Below, piece after piece: positions 22,243 to 34,282 of a stretch of DNA of 64,000 nucleotides (position 1 is its first letter; each line of letters starts with the position of its first letter). The stretch lies in contig JACTVC010000010.1 of NCBI GenBank assembly GCA_018417955.1, positions 247,611-311,610 on the forward strand, written 5' to 3'. A program made the translations under genes and the position numbers. The notes beneath the pieces were generated by a model. The model was not told the origin of the DNA and did no database searches. It saw nothing but the letters and a program-made list of their open reading frames with translations. The stretch comes from Laccaria trichodermophora. Lineage: Eukaryota; Basidiomycota; Agaricomycetes; Agaricales; Hydnangiaceae.

Positions 22243-24467
22243 TCAGCTGCCGCACTTGCCAATCGTAAACTGTGCTCTTGAATACAAACGTTCATCATCC
22301 ACCCTGACTTCCTCCGTCGCAAACTTGATCATAACAGTCCATCTACCAACGGCATCACCACTATCAACTTCCAACCTCGTCTGATTCGTGAAATCCCGTA
22401 TGGTCCTGCCATCCTTCTTCCATTTGACGGTATAGCTTTCCTTGGGAGTGATAAGGTCTGTTCGAAATTGAGCCAGAGGCAACAGTTGGAGGTCGACCAC
22501 TCGCGTAGAGGATCCGGAATTCTGCTGTTCGCATTCTCCTATTCGTATGTCATTTATGAGGTCAATGTGACCCAACAGGGAGAGCCAAAGGCCTTCCATG
22601 CAGACTCTGCAGAAATGAGGCGATGTGACGACGCGCATGAGGCAATCTTCGTTCGTTGGGCGGTAGCTTGTTTCGTTGAGGTCGGAGAATCTGGACGATA
22701 AAACAGTTCACTACGTCTAAACACGTCCACAGCAGCAGATACTGACGTTGGGAAGATCCCGTAGTAACCTGGCTGGTCGTTAAATCTATTACATCACCAT
22801 GTGAGGCGAACCGAAAATGACAAACAACCAGCTTACTCGTCTTCGTCTCCAAACTCCAGAACCTCAATGCTACAAAGCTGAGCAATCCTCTCTCTGTCCC
22901 TTTCCAATAGAGTGAATTTGATCTCGTGCTCTCCGAGACGTAAACCCTCAAACCGATGGATATCGTAATGCCAGCGGTCAACACCAATGTTCGGCTCAGG
23001 TGCCCATTCTAGATCCACACCGTCAATCTCGACTTTCAAATCTGACTTTTCAGGAAGCCCTGATAAAGAGAATCTGACGAGGTGTCTCGAGTACAGGCCA
23101 GATGATGGGAACGTAATAGACCAGGGTGAGCTTGAGTTGAGCATTGTCCAAGGGTATGCTTGCACGGGCATGATGGAACGTTCAATGCGACGCGTCTGCT
23201 TTCTGGGCTCGTCCGGGATGGGTGAGGGGTTGGTTAGCCAGTGTTCCCAAGGAAGGGGCTTGGAGAGATCTTCTGCTGCGTTCACGCCAAAATAGGCAAA
23301 CCCGCCGTCGTACTCCTCACCAACATCAATGATGGAGTGCCCTAGTTCATGTCGAAGTACCAGAGGGCCGTTAAGGAAGGAGGAAGTCACCACTCTGAAA
23401 GAGCAGTAAGAGTATAGTCCTTTGTGAATGTCTCATGGGGGGGCAACGTACGTGAACTCTCCACCCAGTCCTTGAAATCGAGATATCATCAATACCTGGC
23501 ATCAGAGTAAAGGATGCATGCATACCTCCATATAAATCATCATTGCCTGCGGCATATTAGCATGGTCGAAAGATGGGAATAAAATTGTATACCTAAAAGA
23601 ACTGGAAGATCGCATTTGCTTGCCAGAGACTCACATGTAGCGTTGGCTACTTCCGGTTTATCGTAATACACTCCACGGAGCTCGGTTCCGTCTCTGTAAA
23701 GCCCAAATGGTGTACTGACAAACCGAGTCTTCAGGTTCAATGCCAACGGACGTTACCCCAGATAGTTACTCTTTAGGAACGCCACCAACACCAATACCGC
23801 TCTAGAGAAATGTGAGACTTTAAAACGAAAACGAGACAAGTCAAAGGCAACCTCTTTGCTGGGAGAAAAAGCGGCCCAGAAATTGAGCAAAGGCTTTACC
23901 GTGTGGAAGGTCTGATTCTTGGAAATGTCGTCCACCAGACGCATAGCATCCTGATTGAATTTATCTTTTTCCTCCTGAAGATCTTTTCGGCCAGATAAAT
24001 GAAGACAAGCGCTACAGTGACAAAGATCTTACAGCCATCCGAGAAGAAGACCAGATCCACACGATTAGAAGACGGTCCTGATATATGTAGTTGGAGGAGC
24101 TCGAGGGGAGGCAGTGGGACGAAAGTGTGATTCTTTTGATCAATTTCTTTCGTGTCCTCCGGGTCGGCTAAACCAGGCCTGCGATGGATAGCATTGCCTT
24201 CGCGTGTCCAGCAAGTCTGGAGCCCAGTTCGGGTATGGGAGGAGAACGGTTCATCTTTTGCAAGACGTTGCGCGAAAACTATGGCGGAATCACATATTTG
24301 GCTATCCAGGACATCGTCATACTGTTGTAGAACAGTTTGGGTGCGCGTGGCATAAGAAACTTGAGTTTCAGAGGCATTTGGGCTGGGTCAACTTTATCAT
24401 GGTATTTTGTATAATGATACCCACCGATAATAAATGCGCTATAGAACAAAGGTACAAAGGGGAGCAT
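22243..24467 (-). CDS. Secreted M64 (IgA peptidase-like) metallopeptidase
   Basis: Ten exons on the minus strand (24467-24425, 24359-24033, 23982-23852, 23801-23770, 23714-23593, 23546-23526, 23470-23452, 23394-22837, 22785-22747, 22690-22243) encode 579 residues. The zinc site HELGHSIIDVGEEYDGG has the HExxH pair followed by downstream Glu residues, as in family M64. Other family landmarks are VDLVFFSDGY, FGLYRDGTELRGVYY and IGVDRWHYD. A hydrophobic signal peptide (MLPFVPLFYSAFIIVSYA) precedes the mature part, so secretion is expected. Fungal members are uncharacterised extracellular proteases. The first intron is the least certain; everything from 24033 leftward is supported by continuous family-like sequence. 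Start codons of this gene and the L1-domain gene are 191 bp apart, divergent. Confidence 0.88.
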
Positions 24468-24658
24468 GGCTGTGGCTCGGCAGCTTCGAGAAGGATTCCG
24501 AGTCGTTTTAGCCGTGCTCGTCGCAAAAGCAACGCAAATGGAGGCAAATGGCTCGAAGCTACCAATCGTGAGTGTGAACTTCTAAGTACTTGGAAGCTCT
24601 TGCCAACCATCTGCAAACAAAGGTTTTTTCTGTTGAACGCCCTACCCTCTTCTCTGAC

Positions 24659-26485
24659 ATGGCCAAAGACGAACTCATCGATTCCAAGGTCTCCTTGAAG
24701 CAATGCCGTCTGGCTGTAGAAGCCCTTCACTCTCACGAGTCAAAAAGGCTTGAAAAGCTTCAGGAAACAGAACTTCTCCCTGGGAAGGAACAAAATATCT
24801 GGTTGAATGTAACGGTCAAGAAAATTCCCTCTGGGCACAAATTCAAGCCCATAAAGATGTACGCACAGATTTATATCGTCCCATCTTCAATTTCCTTATT
24901 CTACCCCCTTCTAGCCCGATCATCCATCCCTTGGTCGATCCTCGCACGACCCCCGTATGTTTAATCACAAAAGATCCACAACGACAGTATAAAGACCTTT
25001 TGGAATCGCACGAAATCAAGTTTATCTCCCGTGTGGTGGGCCTGGAGAAATTGAAGGGGAAGTTCAAGCCTTTTGAGGCAAGGAGAGCCCTTCTCAAAGA
25101 GAACGGGCTATTCTTGGCGGACGAACGAGTGATTCCTTTACTTCCAAAATTGCTGGGCACGAAATGGTTTGAGGCAAAGAAGTGAGTGCGTCCCACATCA
25201 CCGACTCCCCCTTCTGACATTTTGCTCGAGACAACCTATACCCGTTTGTCTGACTCGCAAAGATCTCAAAGGCGAGTTGGAGCGTGCTATTTCCTCAACT
25301 TACATGAACCAAAACCAGGGGACGTGCACGTATGTGTTTAAGTCATATTATTTAATCTCTACTGAGCATCCCTGACTTCGCAGCTCAATCAAAGTCAGCA
25401 CTCTCTCCCATAAACCTGCACAAGTTCTCGCCAATATCCAATCCGCGATTCCCGCTGTCGTCAAACACATTAAGGGCGGTTGGGATAACGTTCAAAGCTT
25501 CAATATCAAAACCAACTCAAGTGTCAGTCTCCCAATATGGTCATGTCGTCTCGATGGGGAAGAGGGAGGACGTTGGGATGGCTTTACAGCCGAGGACGAG
25601 CAATCCGACGACGAGGACAAGGAGAAAGACAGTGGCGAAGAGGAAGAGATGGAAGTGGACGACGACTCGACGAAGACGAAGAAGGGAGCAAAGAAGTCGG
25701 GACTGAAGAGGGCGACCAGTTCTGACGAGGAAGAGGAAGAGGAGAAGCCGAGAAAGAAATCAAAAGGTGTCAAGGGCATTTCTGTAGCCGTGCCGCCTAC
25801 GCCAAAAGAGAAATCTACTTCAAAATCGACCATTCCATCCCCCACTGCTGCCCCATCATCCGCCAAAACCACAAAGGCGGCCGCCGCTCACGTGGATACT
25901 CCCGCCAAATCCAAGAAGCGCACGGCAGCTGCAGCCCCTTCCACACATGAAATAAAGGATGCCACGACACCAGCCACCACGGACGACGTGTTGTCCACAA
26001 AGAAAGCTAAAAAATCGAAAACCGACACCATTTCTGCTGCTGAGCCCCTCCCCAGTGCTAAGCCTCTCGCAAAGATCGCACCAACTTCTGAACTGACTTC
26101 CGTCGCTGGGGATAAGAAGAAAAAGAAGAAAGTCGCAGCGACTGTCGACGTTGAACCATCACCCTCTTCGGCTGAAGCTATTCCTAAGAAGAAGGAAAGG
26201 AAAGGAACTCTACCGCTCGAGGCCCCACCCACGCCCTCCGTGCTGATAGCTTCTGAGGAGAAGTCGGTGAAGGAGAAGAAGAAGAAGGCCAAATCAGATC
26301 AGGCTGATCCCGCGCCAGCGAAAACGACTGAAATTGCCGCCGTCAGTGCCGTGACGAAGGAGGAACATAAGCAAAAGCGCAGCGGGGGTGCAGGCGAGAA
26401 GAAGAAAGAAAAGGTGGCTAAGTTGAAGGGAGGGAAGAGTGCTAAGGATGCTCTGCTCGGGAAGAAGGCTGGGCAAAGCTTGTAG
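24659..26485 (+). CDS. Nucleolar ribosomal-L1-domain protein (Utp30/Cic1/RSL1D1-like)
   Basis: Four exons (24659-24858, 24915-25181, 25231-25329, 25384-26485) encode 555 residues. Residues about 15-280 form an L1-type fold, with LLPGKEQNIWLNVTVKKI, FKPFEARRALLKENGLFLAD and IPAVVKHIKGGWDNVQSFNI. The second half is an acidic then lysine/alanine-rich tail with many KKKK clusters that will act as nuclear/nucleolar signals. Yeast Cic1 and Utp30 and human RSL1D1 share this plan and work in ribosome biogenesis, binding pre-rRNA. Start chosen at MAKDELIDSKV because upstream codons lack a usable ATG in frame. No ribosomal protein role is implied; the tail is far too long for uL1. Confidence 0.85.
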
Positions 26486-26716
26486 TATTTTTGTCACGTC
26501 GTCACCATTGTTTTATCCCAATGATTTCAGAAGGCATTTGGTTTATACATGCATGGTAGAACGCGTACGATGCAGCTTAGATTTGGCTTGGATCGTAAAT
26601 TGGAGTGCGCAATTCATCGCCGGCTCTCGGCAACTCTCATTTACCGATCGCGAGGTTTTCTTGCATCGACTTTTCCTCTCTACCACCACTATCTCAGGCC
26701 CAATTCTGCACATCCA
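26486..26716. other. Tandem intergenic region
   Basis: Short spacer between two same-strand genes. An in-frame ATG at 26549 would extend the hydrolase N-terminally, but that stretch lacks family character, so the later ATG is preferred. Confidence 0.4.
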
Positions 26717-27945
26717 ATGACAGATAGAACGTCGACTAAACTATTTATCCCCCATCCAGCTGAGGCGAGCTGCAACCTCGTTGGCATCCTGGAACAACTA
26801 GACCCGCGTCAATCAACTCAAGAGCGAACCGTTGCACTGGTATGTACTTGGATCTGATTCATACCAGCGTCCCCCGTTGCTCTTGATACATCTCTGACGT
26901 CTCGCCGTCATTTTCGTAGATTTTACACGGTACTCTGGGGTCAATCTATCTCCGTATCTCCGGCGAACTAGTACAGAGTTGAACAAAAAATTACATCTTC
27001 CAGGCACAAAGATTATCTGTACCAAAAACGACTTGCCCGTCAACTACCTTTGGACTCCTTCCGCTTTGATTTTCGGTGTGTATAGCCCGGCTGAGGAAGT
27101 GCGATGTTTGATTTATTTGTATCAAAGCGGAAATCATGAAAGCGGTGGAAAATGGAAACAAGGCGCACTTGATGAAGACCTTATTGATATTCAAGTTGTT
27201 GTAGATTATCTGAAGGCGAATTACGGATACGTCGTCGACCTTGTCGTTGGCCATTCCCGCGGGTCGATAGTTAGTTTTCGTTGGCTGTGCACCAGTGATG
27301 ATGGTAAAAAGGTTTCTGCGTTCGTCAACGCCTCGGGCCGATACAGGATGGGGGTGCGTATCGGCTTTCCGATTGTTTATTTCAGACGCTAACGATTGGC
27401 ATCCTGTCTCCAGAAAATTGTCGGTAAGCGCTAACGTTTTTGTACGTCTCAGTCACTTTGATCATCCATCTGTAGAGAACCCGGCAGGAAAAATTTGGCG
27501 GGAACATTTAGAAACGCAAGAATCTTACAGCTGGAACGTCTCCGTCGCTCGAAAGATGCTTACCGCTACTATTACTCAGGAAGATCTTGTGAATTTTGTC
27601 AGCTTTGATACCTCGCTAGTTTGGGATCGCTTCCCTCACTCGACTGACGCACTCACAATTCATGGTTTGTCGGACAACACCGTTCCGCCGTAAGCTTCAC
27701 TACACCTCCTCTACCATACCTACGGTCCCTAAATTTATCGCAGATATGACGCTTATATCTATTCACAAGCTCTGGGTAACCGAACACCAGGCACACACAC
27801 TTTGTGTCTTTTGGAGGACGCGGACCACAACTTTACGGGACGTCAGGATGAAGTAGTTGATGCCATCCTTCATTGGTGGGAGACGCGGAAACGCGGGCAA
27901 CTCAAGACCGGGGTCTTAGCGCCGGGGGTCAAAGGCAAGCTGTAA
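26717..27945 (+). CDS. Alpha/beta-hydrolase family protein
   Basis: Seven exons (26717-26839, 26920-26939, 27004-27075, 27128-27353, 27414-27423, 27476-27689, 27744-27945) give 288 residues, including a 10-nt micro-exon. The oxyanion HG motif appears as ILHGTLGHKDY, the nucleophile elbow as VVGHSRGSIVSF (Ser between Gly-His and Arg-Gly), the acid region as HGLSDNTVPP, and the catalytic His as LEDADHNFTG. Together these make the Ser-Asp-His triad of a serine-aminopeptidase-like (S33) hydrolase. Substrate is unknown; close fungal relatives are annotated only as hydrolases. No signal peptide, so probably cytosolic. Confidence 0.88.
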
Positions 27946-30900
27946 TTGGCCAGTTTTCTGCCTCATAGATTATATTGCAGACTATCACCATTTTTGAAAA
28001 CGGAAAAATAATGATGCATCCTAGGTACAGATGTAATTAAAACTAAGTTCGAAGCCACTGGTAATTTCTTCCACCCCTTGAAGGCACCTTCACGGGCCAT
28101 GAAGTCACCAGATAGCACCTTGTTCCCTTTTGTGAGGACTGAGTACTGAACGGCCGGGCTTTGTGAATTGATAAACTGATATGTTGTGAAGACCAGTTGA
28201 CTTCTTTCAGAGTCATTTGATTTTTTTGGGAGTTCAGGTCTACAACAAAGCGATACATATAGAAAGAAGTAAAAAGCTAGCGTTACAGGTGTGGTGAGGA
28301 GAGTTGTATCTAAGGAAGAATAATTTAGTTTTGGATGTAGATAAATATAGATATTGTAATGAAACTGTTGCGGGGAGGGTCGAAGTGAAGTGATAACGAT
28401 ACAAATAATTCAAATATGGGTGTCCATCACCTCTATCAAGAAGTCTAGCTGGATGAACCGTTACTGGGCTGTGAAATTAAGCTCTGAACACGCAAAGCTG
28501 TTGAGTATTGTGTTGTATGTGGTGATGCCGTAGGAGTGACATCCCGCGAATGTGATTTTGCAGTCGTCGCCGTGCGCTGAGATGTGCGCCAGCGCTATCA
28601 GAGTGCGCGTCGGGATCGCGATTCGCGATTTGCGTCGAGAAAATACGTGTAGTGAGGTTGGTGGTCACAGAAAATATTGTCCTTTTCAGAAGAACACTGC
28701 GCCAGTTGATGATGCCCCTCCTTTCACAGATGTTTGCGAGCCGTTGCCACCTCCAGAGCCCGACTTCACAGATCCAGAGTTAGACTGGCCGCTCATATTC
28801 GAGGGAGGCGAGGGATAGGTTTAAGTGAGTAGTAGGGCGCGACGAGCAGTTACAAGCAGCGACTGAGGGCAGCCGAAGGCAGATACGATGGAAGGATGAA
28901 AGACTCATCTCAAACTTCCTCTTGGTTTTATAGGATGTTGTGGGATTTGCACAGGAACAAATGAATAAAACCGAGTCAAATTGGAAATCCCAAGACGGGG
29001 CCGTTTGAGAATTTTTGGCGCAAATATCCTTTCGCGAACCAGCGCGACCCGCAGAGTAACGGTGCGAAGACGTTCGACGCGATTCAACTGGATCTTGATA
29101 GTGACTGCGACGCTCACAGAAGGGGAAATTTGAAGTGAGTTTCGTCTTACCAAAATAATATTCCCACGGTTATTCGTTCGAAGAATCGAAGCGTTCGTCT
29201 CAATCTCCCTTTCCTCTCACCTCCTCGTCATTAACAAGTCAGCCGCTGCAGGCATGTGGCTCGTTCTCTCATGCTAAATTCCTCACCTATCAGGCACGCC
29301 CGGGCACCGCAGCACAGCCCAATGCACACCTTTCTGACCTCAACCAGATTTTCACCGCCGGACACGGAATGACTCGACTTTGTGATACAAGCCTGGTTCG
29401 TTCCACAGTCTCCTCGTCTAAATCCTTTTCATCCGCAGATGATTGATAATTTATTTCTTAGCATGAGAAATTCGGCAGAGAATCTCTGCCGTGACCTCAA
29501 TGCAAGTCTCGAGCCGGATATGTTGGAAATGAGCCTCTCGCACCGCTTTCACCTCCGACTCTAAGTGAGTACCACAAATCCTTTTGTGTTGCTTCTTTGG
29601 CCCTCGATCTATTGTTTTGGCAAGCTATCTACACAGGTGTAACCAGCCAAACCTGACATGTCTACGTCTGAACAATTAAGGCAAATGCCAGAGCAGTGCG
29701 TAGTCGAGGCACCCATTTCAATTGACCCTATACTGCCAATAGTGACACTGGAGGTAAGCCATACTACCCACTATGAGCGCTCTTCGGTGACTTACGTTCT
29801 TCTACCATTATTCTCACAGGGTTTAGATCAACGGTCACTTCATCAGCACAGCCGAAGAAAACATTAAATCCTCCTTCGCCCAAAGAGTAACGATCTTCTT
29901 GTTGAGAACTGTCGTATGAGTCATCTTTCGGGATGGCGCCGAATTCAGGCCCTGAACCAGGTTACGAAGTAGCGATGAAGTTGGTGGGAGGCTGCCGCGA
30001 ATACCCCCATCGTGGACATATGTTGAGCGCATTCTCGAAATCACCCGGTTGTCGAAGGCCGAGTTTCTCACAGCAAAGTTCATGCACCTCATCAGAATTA
30101 CCCTCCGGGTCACTCCCGGAGTGCCCAAGAACATCTCTTCGCTGACCAGAACCTGTTGTATGACAACTCCTTTTTCACGGAAGAACTGAATGCGACTCGG
30201 CAAGCTGTAGGGAAGCACCGTTGCTTTCCAACTCAAGAGGCATTGATTTCTAGCGTTTGACGAAACGCGGCAGGGACAAACACCTCTACCCTCAAAGCAT
30301 CGGCACATGACTCTCCGTGTTGTGCTCCTCGTCTCGATTGCGCTGTCGAAGGCAGAACTAACATTACTGTATTCCTTATTAATCCAGCAGGCTGAATAAT
30401 GAAACGGCACTCGCGAAATGACGATTGAACGGTATCTGACTCACCACTTCCAAAAGAGCCTCATCACTTTCGGAACGGCAGGAAACAGAACCACCTGGCT
30501 GATGACGTTACAACTTCAAGGCACCAAGGACGCAAGTATGTAAGTGACTTCAAGTGCCTGAGTGAGATTTCAGTGCGGTAACCTCTGATTGTTTGAGGTT
30601 ACCTTTTGCTGTCAAGAAATCAGGGTTCCAGAATCACCACAACGACCAAGATCTCCGAAAATGAGATAGACCTGCGGGTTGTTTGACGCCGGGATCTGTC
30701 ACTCCAGTCACTCCGTGTTCTCAGAAATAGAACAACGTGTGATGACGCGCCCATGAATAAGTTTAACTGCGCAAGTGACGCGTCTTGTTGAACTCTGCTG
30801 CTTTTTGGACTGCGCCTGCGCTATTCGAATAATGTCGTACAAGATGGTACGTTGAACCACATGCAGAGGCTCTATTTCCGCGAGAGATAAATTGGAATAA

Positions 30901-31284
30901 CAATAGATTTACATCAAACTACGAGTGGAAGCAAATTGGCGTTAAAAATGGCGATTTGTATCGCATCTACATTTCAGCGCCAACGTACAGTGGGAATCAA
31001 CTATAACCGGTGCCAATCAACGGATCTGATGTTTAAGCACATAGGAATGTGTACATGATACGCATTGAAGCTGTGGGCACGCATGTGGACTACTTACCTG
31101 CAAGGGGATGGTTCATTATGAACCAGTCAAACGCCTGAAACTGCGAGGATTTCAAAAAAGTTGATACTTAGTGCCTATCTGAGGTGAGATGTTGAGAACA
31201 GAATCTTTTTTATTGATTGGCGACCCATCGTGTTTTCAGAGAACAAGTACAATGATTTCGTCTGCGAACAAGAAATAACTCAGT
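27946..31284. other. 3.3 kb intergenic region, no convincing gene
   Basis: Several ORFs of 60-190 codons exist, but none shows motifs, a consistent exon chain or neighbours in frame. A perfect 9-bp-stem hairpin, GGTAACCTC / GAGGTTACC, lies at about 30576-30602. The stretch may hold relics of lost genes, regulatory DNA or undetected ncRNA. Confidence 0.4.
28686..28796 (-). CDS. Possible Gly/Ser-rich micro-ORF
   Basis: A 36-codon minus-strand ORF begins MSGQSNSGSVKSGSGGGNG. The opposite strand is also open and gives a Pro/Asp-rich peptide, so coding direction is uncertain. Listed only because composition is unusual for random sequence. Confidence 0.15.
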   Translation of the reverse strand: MSGQSNSGSVKSGSGGGNGSQTSVKGGASSTGAVFF

Positions 31285-32729
31285 CTAGACCTCCACTATG
31301 ATCTTGCCTCTGTTGTGGACTAAGGATTGGAAAAAATTATGGAAGAAGGATGTGACGCACGCATTTTTGTTGGTCTCCATTTCCTTGTGTGCTTCTTGAA
31401 TCTCGTACCACGGGAAGACCTGTAAAAATTCGAAAAAAAAAAAAGATCGCAATCTCGATTTTTACTCATTGAGAAAACCAACCTTGTGGATGTAGGTGCG
31501 AACTGGTCCCTTACCGCCTTCCGACGTGATCTTCCCAAAAACTTCTTGTCTAAACCTAGGTGTAATAGCGATTAGGAGCGGAAGTGAACCGGTAGGTAAA
31601 GAAACGAACTGAGCAATCAGTTCAGCCTGATATTTCAAAGTCCTCGAACGAAGGGTAGACCCTTCAATGTGAAGTCGTTTATACAATATCGGGGCTAAGT
31701 TTGCTTTATCGACGACCGCCCCTGCCAAAAAAAATGTAGCGGGTAAGTAGATTGATAAATGTGAGAAGGTAAACAAAACAAACCACTCAAGAGGGCAAGG
31801 ATTGTCATTCTGCCATCCACCGCCATTGCTTCGATATTCTGACTGAAATGGCTCTGCCCAACAAAGTCGATGACGACATCGACTCCTTTATTTTGAGTAA
31901 CCTTTTTAACAACAGCAGCGAAATCCTCCGTTTTATAGTTGGCGGCATGTGTAGCTCCATTTGGGAGATTTAAGAGCCAGTCAATTTTTTCTTGGGTGGA
32001 CGTCGTTGCCGTTACAGTGCGTCTGAATGGTCATGTGAGGTCGCCAGCGCGAGAAATCTAATTAAGGATTTACTTACGCGCCGTACACGCGAGCCAATTG
32101 GATGGCGGCCACCCCCACGCCGGATGCACCCGCGTGAATGAGAACATTGTCACCTTCCGTTACTTTCCCGACTAAAACCAGTGCCTGGAATGCTGTGAAA
32201 TGACCGTATGAACTTTACTCATCTCTAGATAGCACTTCCGGCACGTACCCGTTAGGAAGTTCTCCGGAATACTGGCAGCTTCGACCCACGTTAAGTGACT
32301 GGGCTTTTTGAGCAAATGTGTGTGGTGGATGACAACGTATTCGGCATAGGCACCCTACAAATCTCAATGGTGGATTCATCTCTGAAGGTGTGAAACATAC
32401 CCCTCCTACGAGGCCTAGAACCTCATCCCCAACCTTCCACTCCGATATATCAGTGCCGGCGTTGCTGACGATCCCAGAGAATTCCACCCCTAATATCTCT
32501 GAGGAACCTGGCGGAGGCGGGTAATGTCCTTCGCGTTGCGATATGTCCATACGATTTAGACCGAAAGCCTTCACCTGTTACCAAACTGTAAACGCTTGTG
32601 CTGATAAGACATGGAGATAAGACCAACCTTGACAAGCACCTGGCCGGGTTGGAGAGTTGGAATCGAGGTTTCCCCGATGTAGAGGTTCTCCACAGGCCCC
32701 TTGCCGTCCTTAATGAGTACTGCCCGCAT
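31285..32729 (-). CDS. NADPH quinone oxidoreductase (PIG3/TP53I3-type MDR)
   Basis: Nine exons (32729-32628, 32574-32401, 32354-32249, 32192-32078, 32022-31784, 31721-31610, 31555-31483, 31419-31361, 31309-31285) give 334 residues, the usual length for the family. The N-terminal catalytic domain has [20 protein letters not shown], and the Rossmann domain has [20 protein letters not shown] for NADPH. Residues 290-334 include [20 protein letters not shown]. It lacks the zinc-ligand cysteines of alcohol dehydrogenases, so it belongs to the zinc-free quinone reductases that reduce ortho-quinones. Likely cytosolic. It is divergent from the snoRNA host transcript at 33.5 kb. Confidence 0.92.
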
Positions 32730-33480
32730 TGAAATTTGAAGGCAAACGGGTTATGGACAGTGTGAAATGACTAATTTACGATTCCCAGGCGATTGAATCA
32801 CATGTATGACGTCTTTGAAACCTATGTAAGTGACAAGTCGTGGTTACTGCGGGCACATCGGCGCCCAACTTATGCACTTACTGCTTGTCATCAAGGATTA
32901 TGATGCGCAGCGGTAGTAGTTTTCTCCAAGAAGAAGTCTCGATAGGCTTCGAGGGCGGTAACGCCTTTCCCCCTGTACATTATTGATTAGTACAGTACGA
33001 TTTGAGTGTAGTCCAAATAAAGAAATAACCGTGATACATTGCATCCCGCGGACAAAGAGGGGACGGAAATACCGCAGCCGGCCAGGGTACGTAGGCACTG
33101 TAGAGTCCGTACTGTTAGTGGCTCGTGAGCCACGGGCATATCCGCTCGGAGAACAGAATTCTCCTGGAGGTCCTCTTTTTTCGGCGAGACCTAATAATAA
33201 AATAATGGCGATTCATAACTCGAGTTTTTGATCCTCAAAAATCGGTAGGTCCATCCGTCCTTCCATGTCTCCAAGAAATTACTTGTGGAAGTTCACGCTT
33301 TGTAAGCCGCAGGCGTTCCTATTGCGCAGTCCGTTTTCATGTTCCAATTTTTCAAATCCCAGAGGCGGTTGAATAATACCGAGAGTGCAGAAGGACGATG
33401 TCGGGTTCAAAGTGGGGGTTTGATCATGTGATCGTGAAGTTCTCACGGTGGTCCACATAAATTTTCTTCGATGCTCTCTA
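32730..33480. other. Intergenic region between divergent transcripts
   Basis: 750 bp holding the promoters of the oxidoreductase (leftward) and of the snoRNA host transcript (rightward). No coding region is recognised. Confidence 0.45.
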
Positions 33481-33586
33481 CAACTGACTATCAGCTCATC
33501 TATCTATGACATTCCGCCCGCTCAAGGGACCTACCGACGTTCTGAGGGATATTGCTCAGTGAGTGCTCCTTTTCTCTCTCTCTTGT

Positions 33587-33686
33587 TTCCTTGATGAATA
33601 CAATGCTATGGTCCGTGTTTCCAAGAAGCGACTAGACACCGCTGTTCAAACATGCCGACATCTATCTACCTAGCCTTCTGATCCCT
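33587..33686 (+). ncRNA. C/D box snoRNA, U18-type, copy 1
   Basis: Box C TGATGA at 33592-33597 and box D CTGA at 33678-33681 enclose 90 nt within an intron. The guide TGGTCCGTGTTTC (33609-33621) is a perfect 13-nt complement of the conserved 25S rRNA segment GAAACACGGACCA, the site guided by U18 in yeast and animals for 2-prime-O-methylation (yeast A649/C650). Box D-prime after the guide is degenerate (CCAAGA). The rRNA segment is from general knowledge, not from this window. Confidence 0.75.
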
Positions 33687-33839
33687 CTTCCCTCGATATA
33701 AATCGTACATCCCAGCGTTACTGAATACACTTTCTTATAGATACCTTATTGGTGGGGACCCGCTCATCTTCGCAAGTTTTTGAAGAAGACAAGTTACGGT
33801 TATAGAAGGTGAGGGTTCTTATTGCCTTCCACCACACTC

Positions 33840-33936
33840 CTACATGATGATCCCTGCTATGGTCCGTGTTTCCTAGAGGCGACTAGACATCGCTGCTTAT
33901 TGTGCAGATAACTCTTTACCTAGCATTCTGACTTTG
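33840..33936 (+). ncRNA. C/D box snoRNA, U18-type, copy 2
   Basis: Box C ATGATGA at 33844-33850 and box D CTGA at 33928-33931. The same 13-nt guide occurs at 33860-33872. Copy 1 and copy 2 share GGTCCGTGTTTCC, GCGACTAGACA and ACCTAGC before box D, and differ elsewhere, so the pair arose by duplication of a whole intron plus exon and has since diverged around preserved functional boxes. Confidence 0.75.
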
Positions 33937-34282
33937 TTCTCTCCATCTGACCATCCTTTCTGAGACGGCTCGCTAATTTCACTCTTTCAGATTCTACTAA
34001 GGTTAGCTATCTGTTAAGATCTTGACCAGGTCTCGCCTAGCATTTGGAATTTTGTATGCTGTATCCGCTTTTATGAAACAATTAACTTTGAAGGTGTCTA
34101 TCAAACACCATCACCGGCACCTATCATGGGGTAGTGAGTCGTTCTGGGGATATCGGACTCAAGGCAAGAACAATAAACCGAAGCTGGCATGTTATCGATT
34201 ATACCCCCAACACCCAGGTTGAAGAAGTACATTGAACGAATACTCTATCCCTAAGAAACGAGTGAAGGCGAAAACGCCGCAA

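Larger units (their letters stand above)
33506..34001 (+). ncRNA. snoRNA host transcript (exons around two equal introns)
   Basis: Exon 1 ends at about 33558 (GCTCA, donor GTGAGTG), exon 2 is 33741-33808 and exon 3 starts at 33991. Both introns are exactly 182 bp and each holds one C/D snoRNA. Exon 1 contains an ATG (33506) opening a frame MTFRPLKGPTDVLRDIAQ that stops in exon 2 after 31 codons, so the spliced RNA is probably non-coding or subject to nonsense-mediated decay, as for metazoan snoRNA host genes. The 5-prime and 3-prime ends are not defined. Confidence 0.6.

Noticed and set aside
24279..24467. 62-residue minus-strand ORF as a separate small membrane protein
   Set aside because: Its hydrophobic start is better used as the signal peptide of the M64 peptidase, joined by a 65-bp intron to a family-like exon in another frame.
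29835..30410. 191-codon minus-strand ORF in the 3.3 kb gap
   Set aside because: No motifs, no hydrophobic or charged pattern of a real protein, and no splice-linked neighbours.
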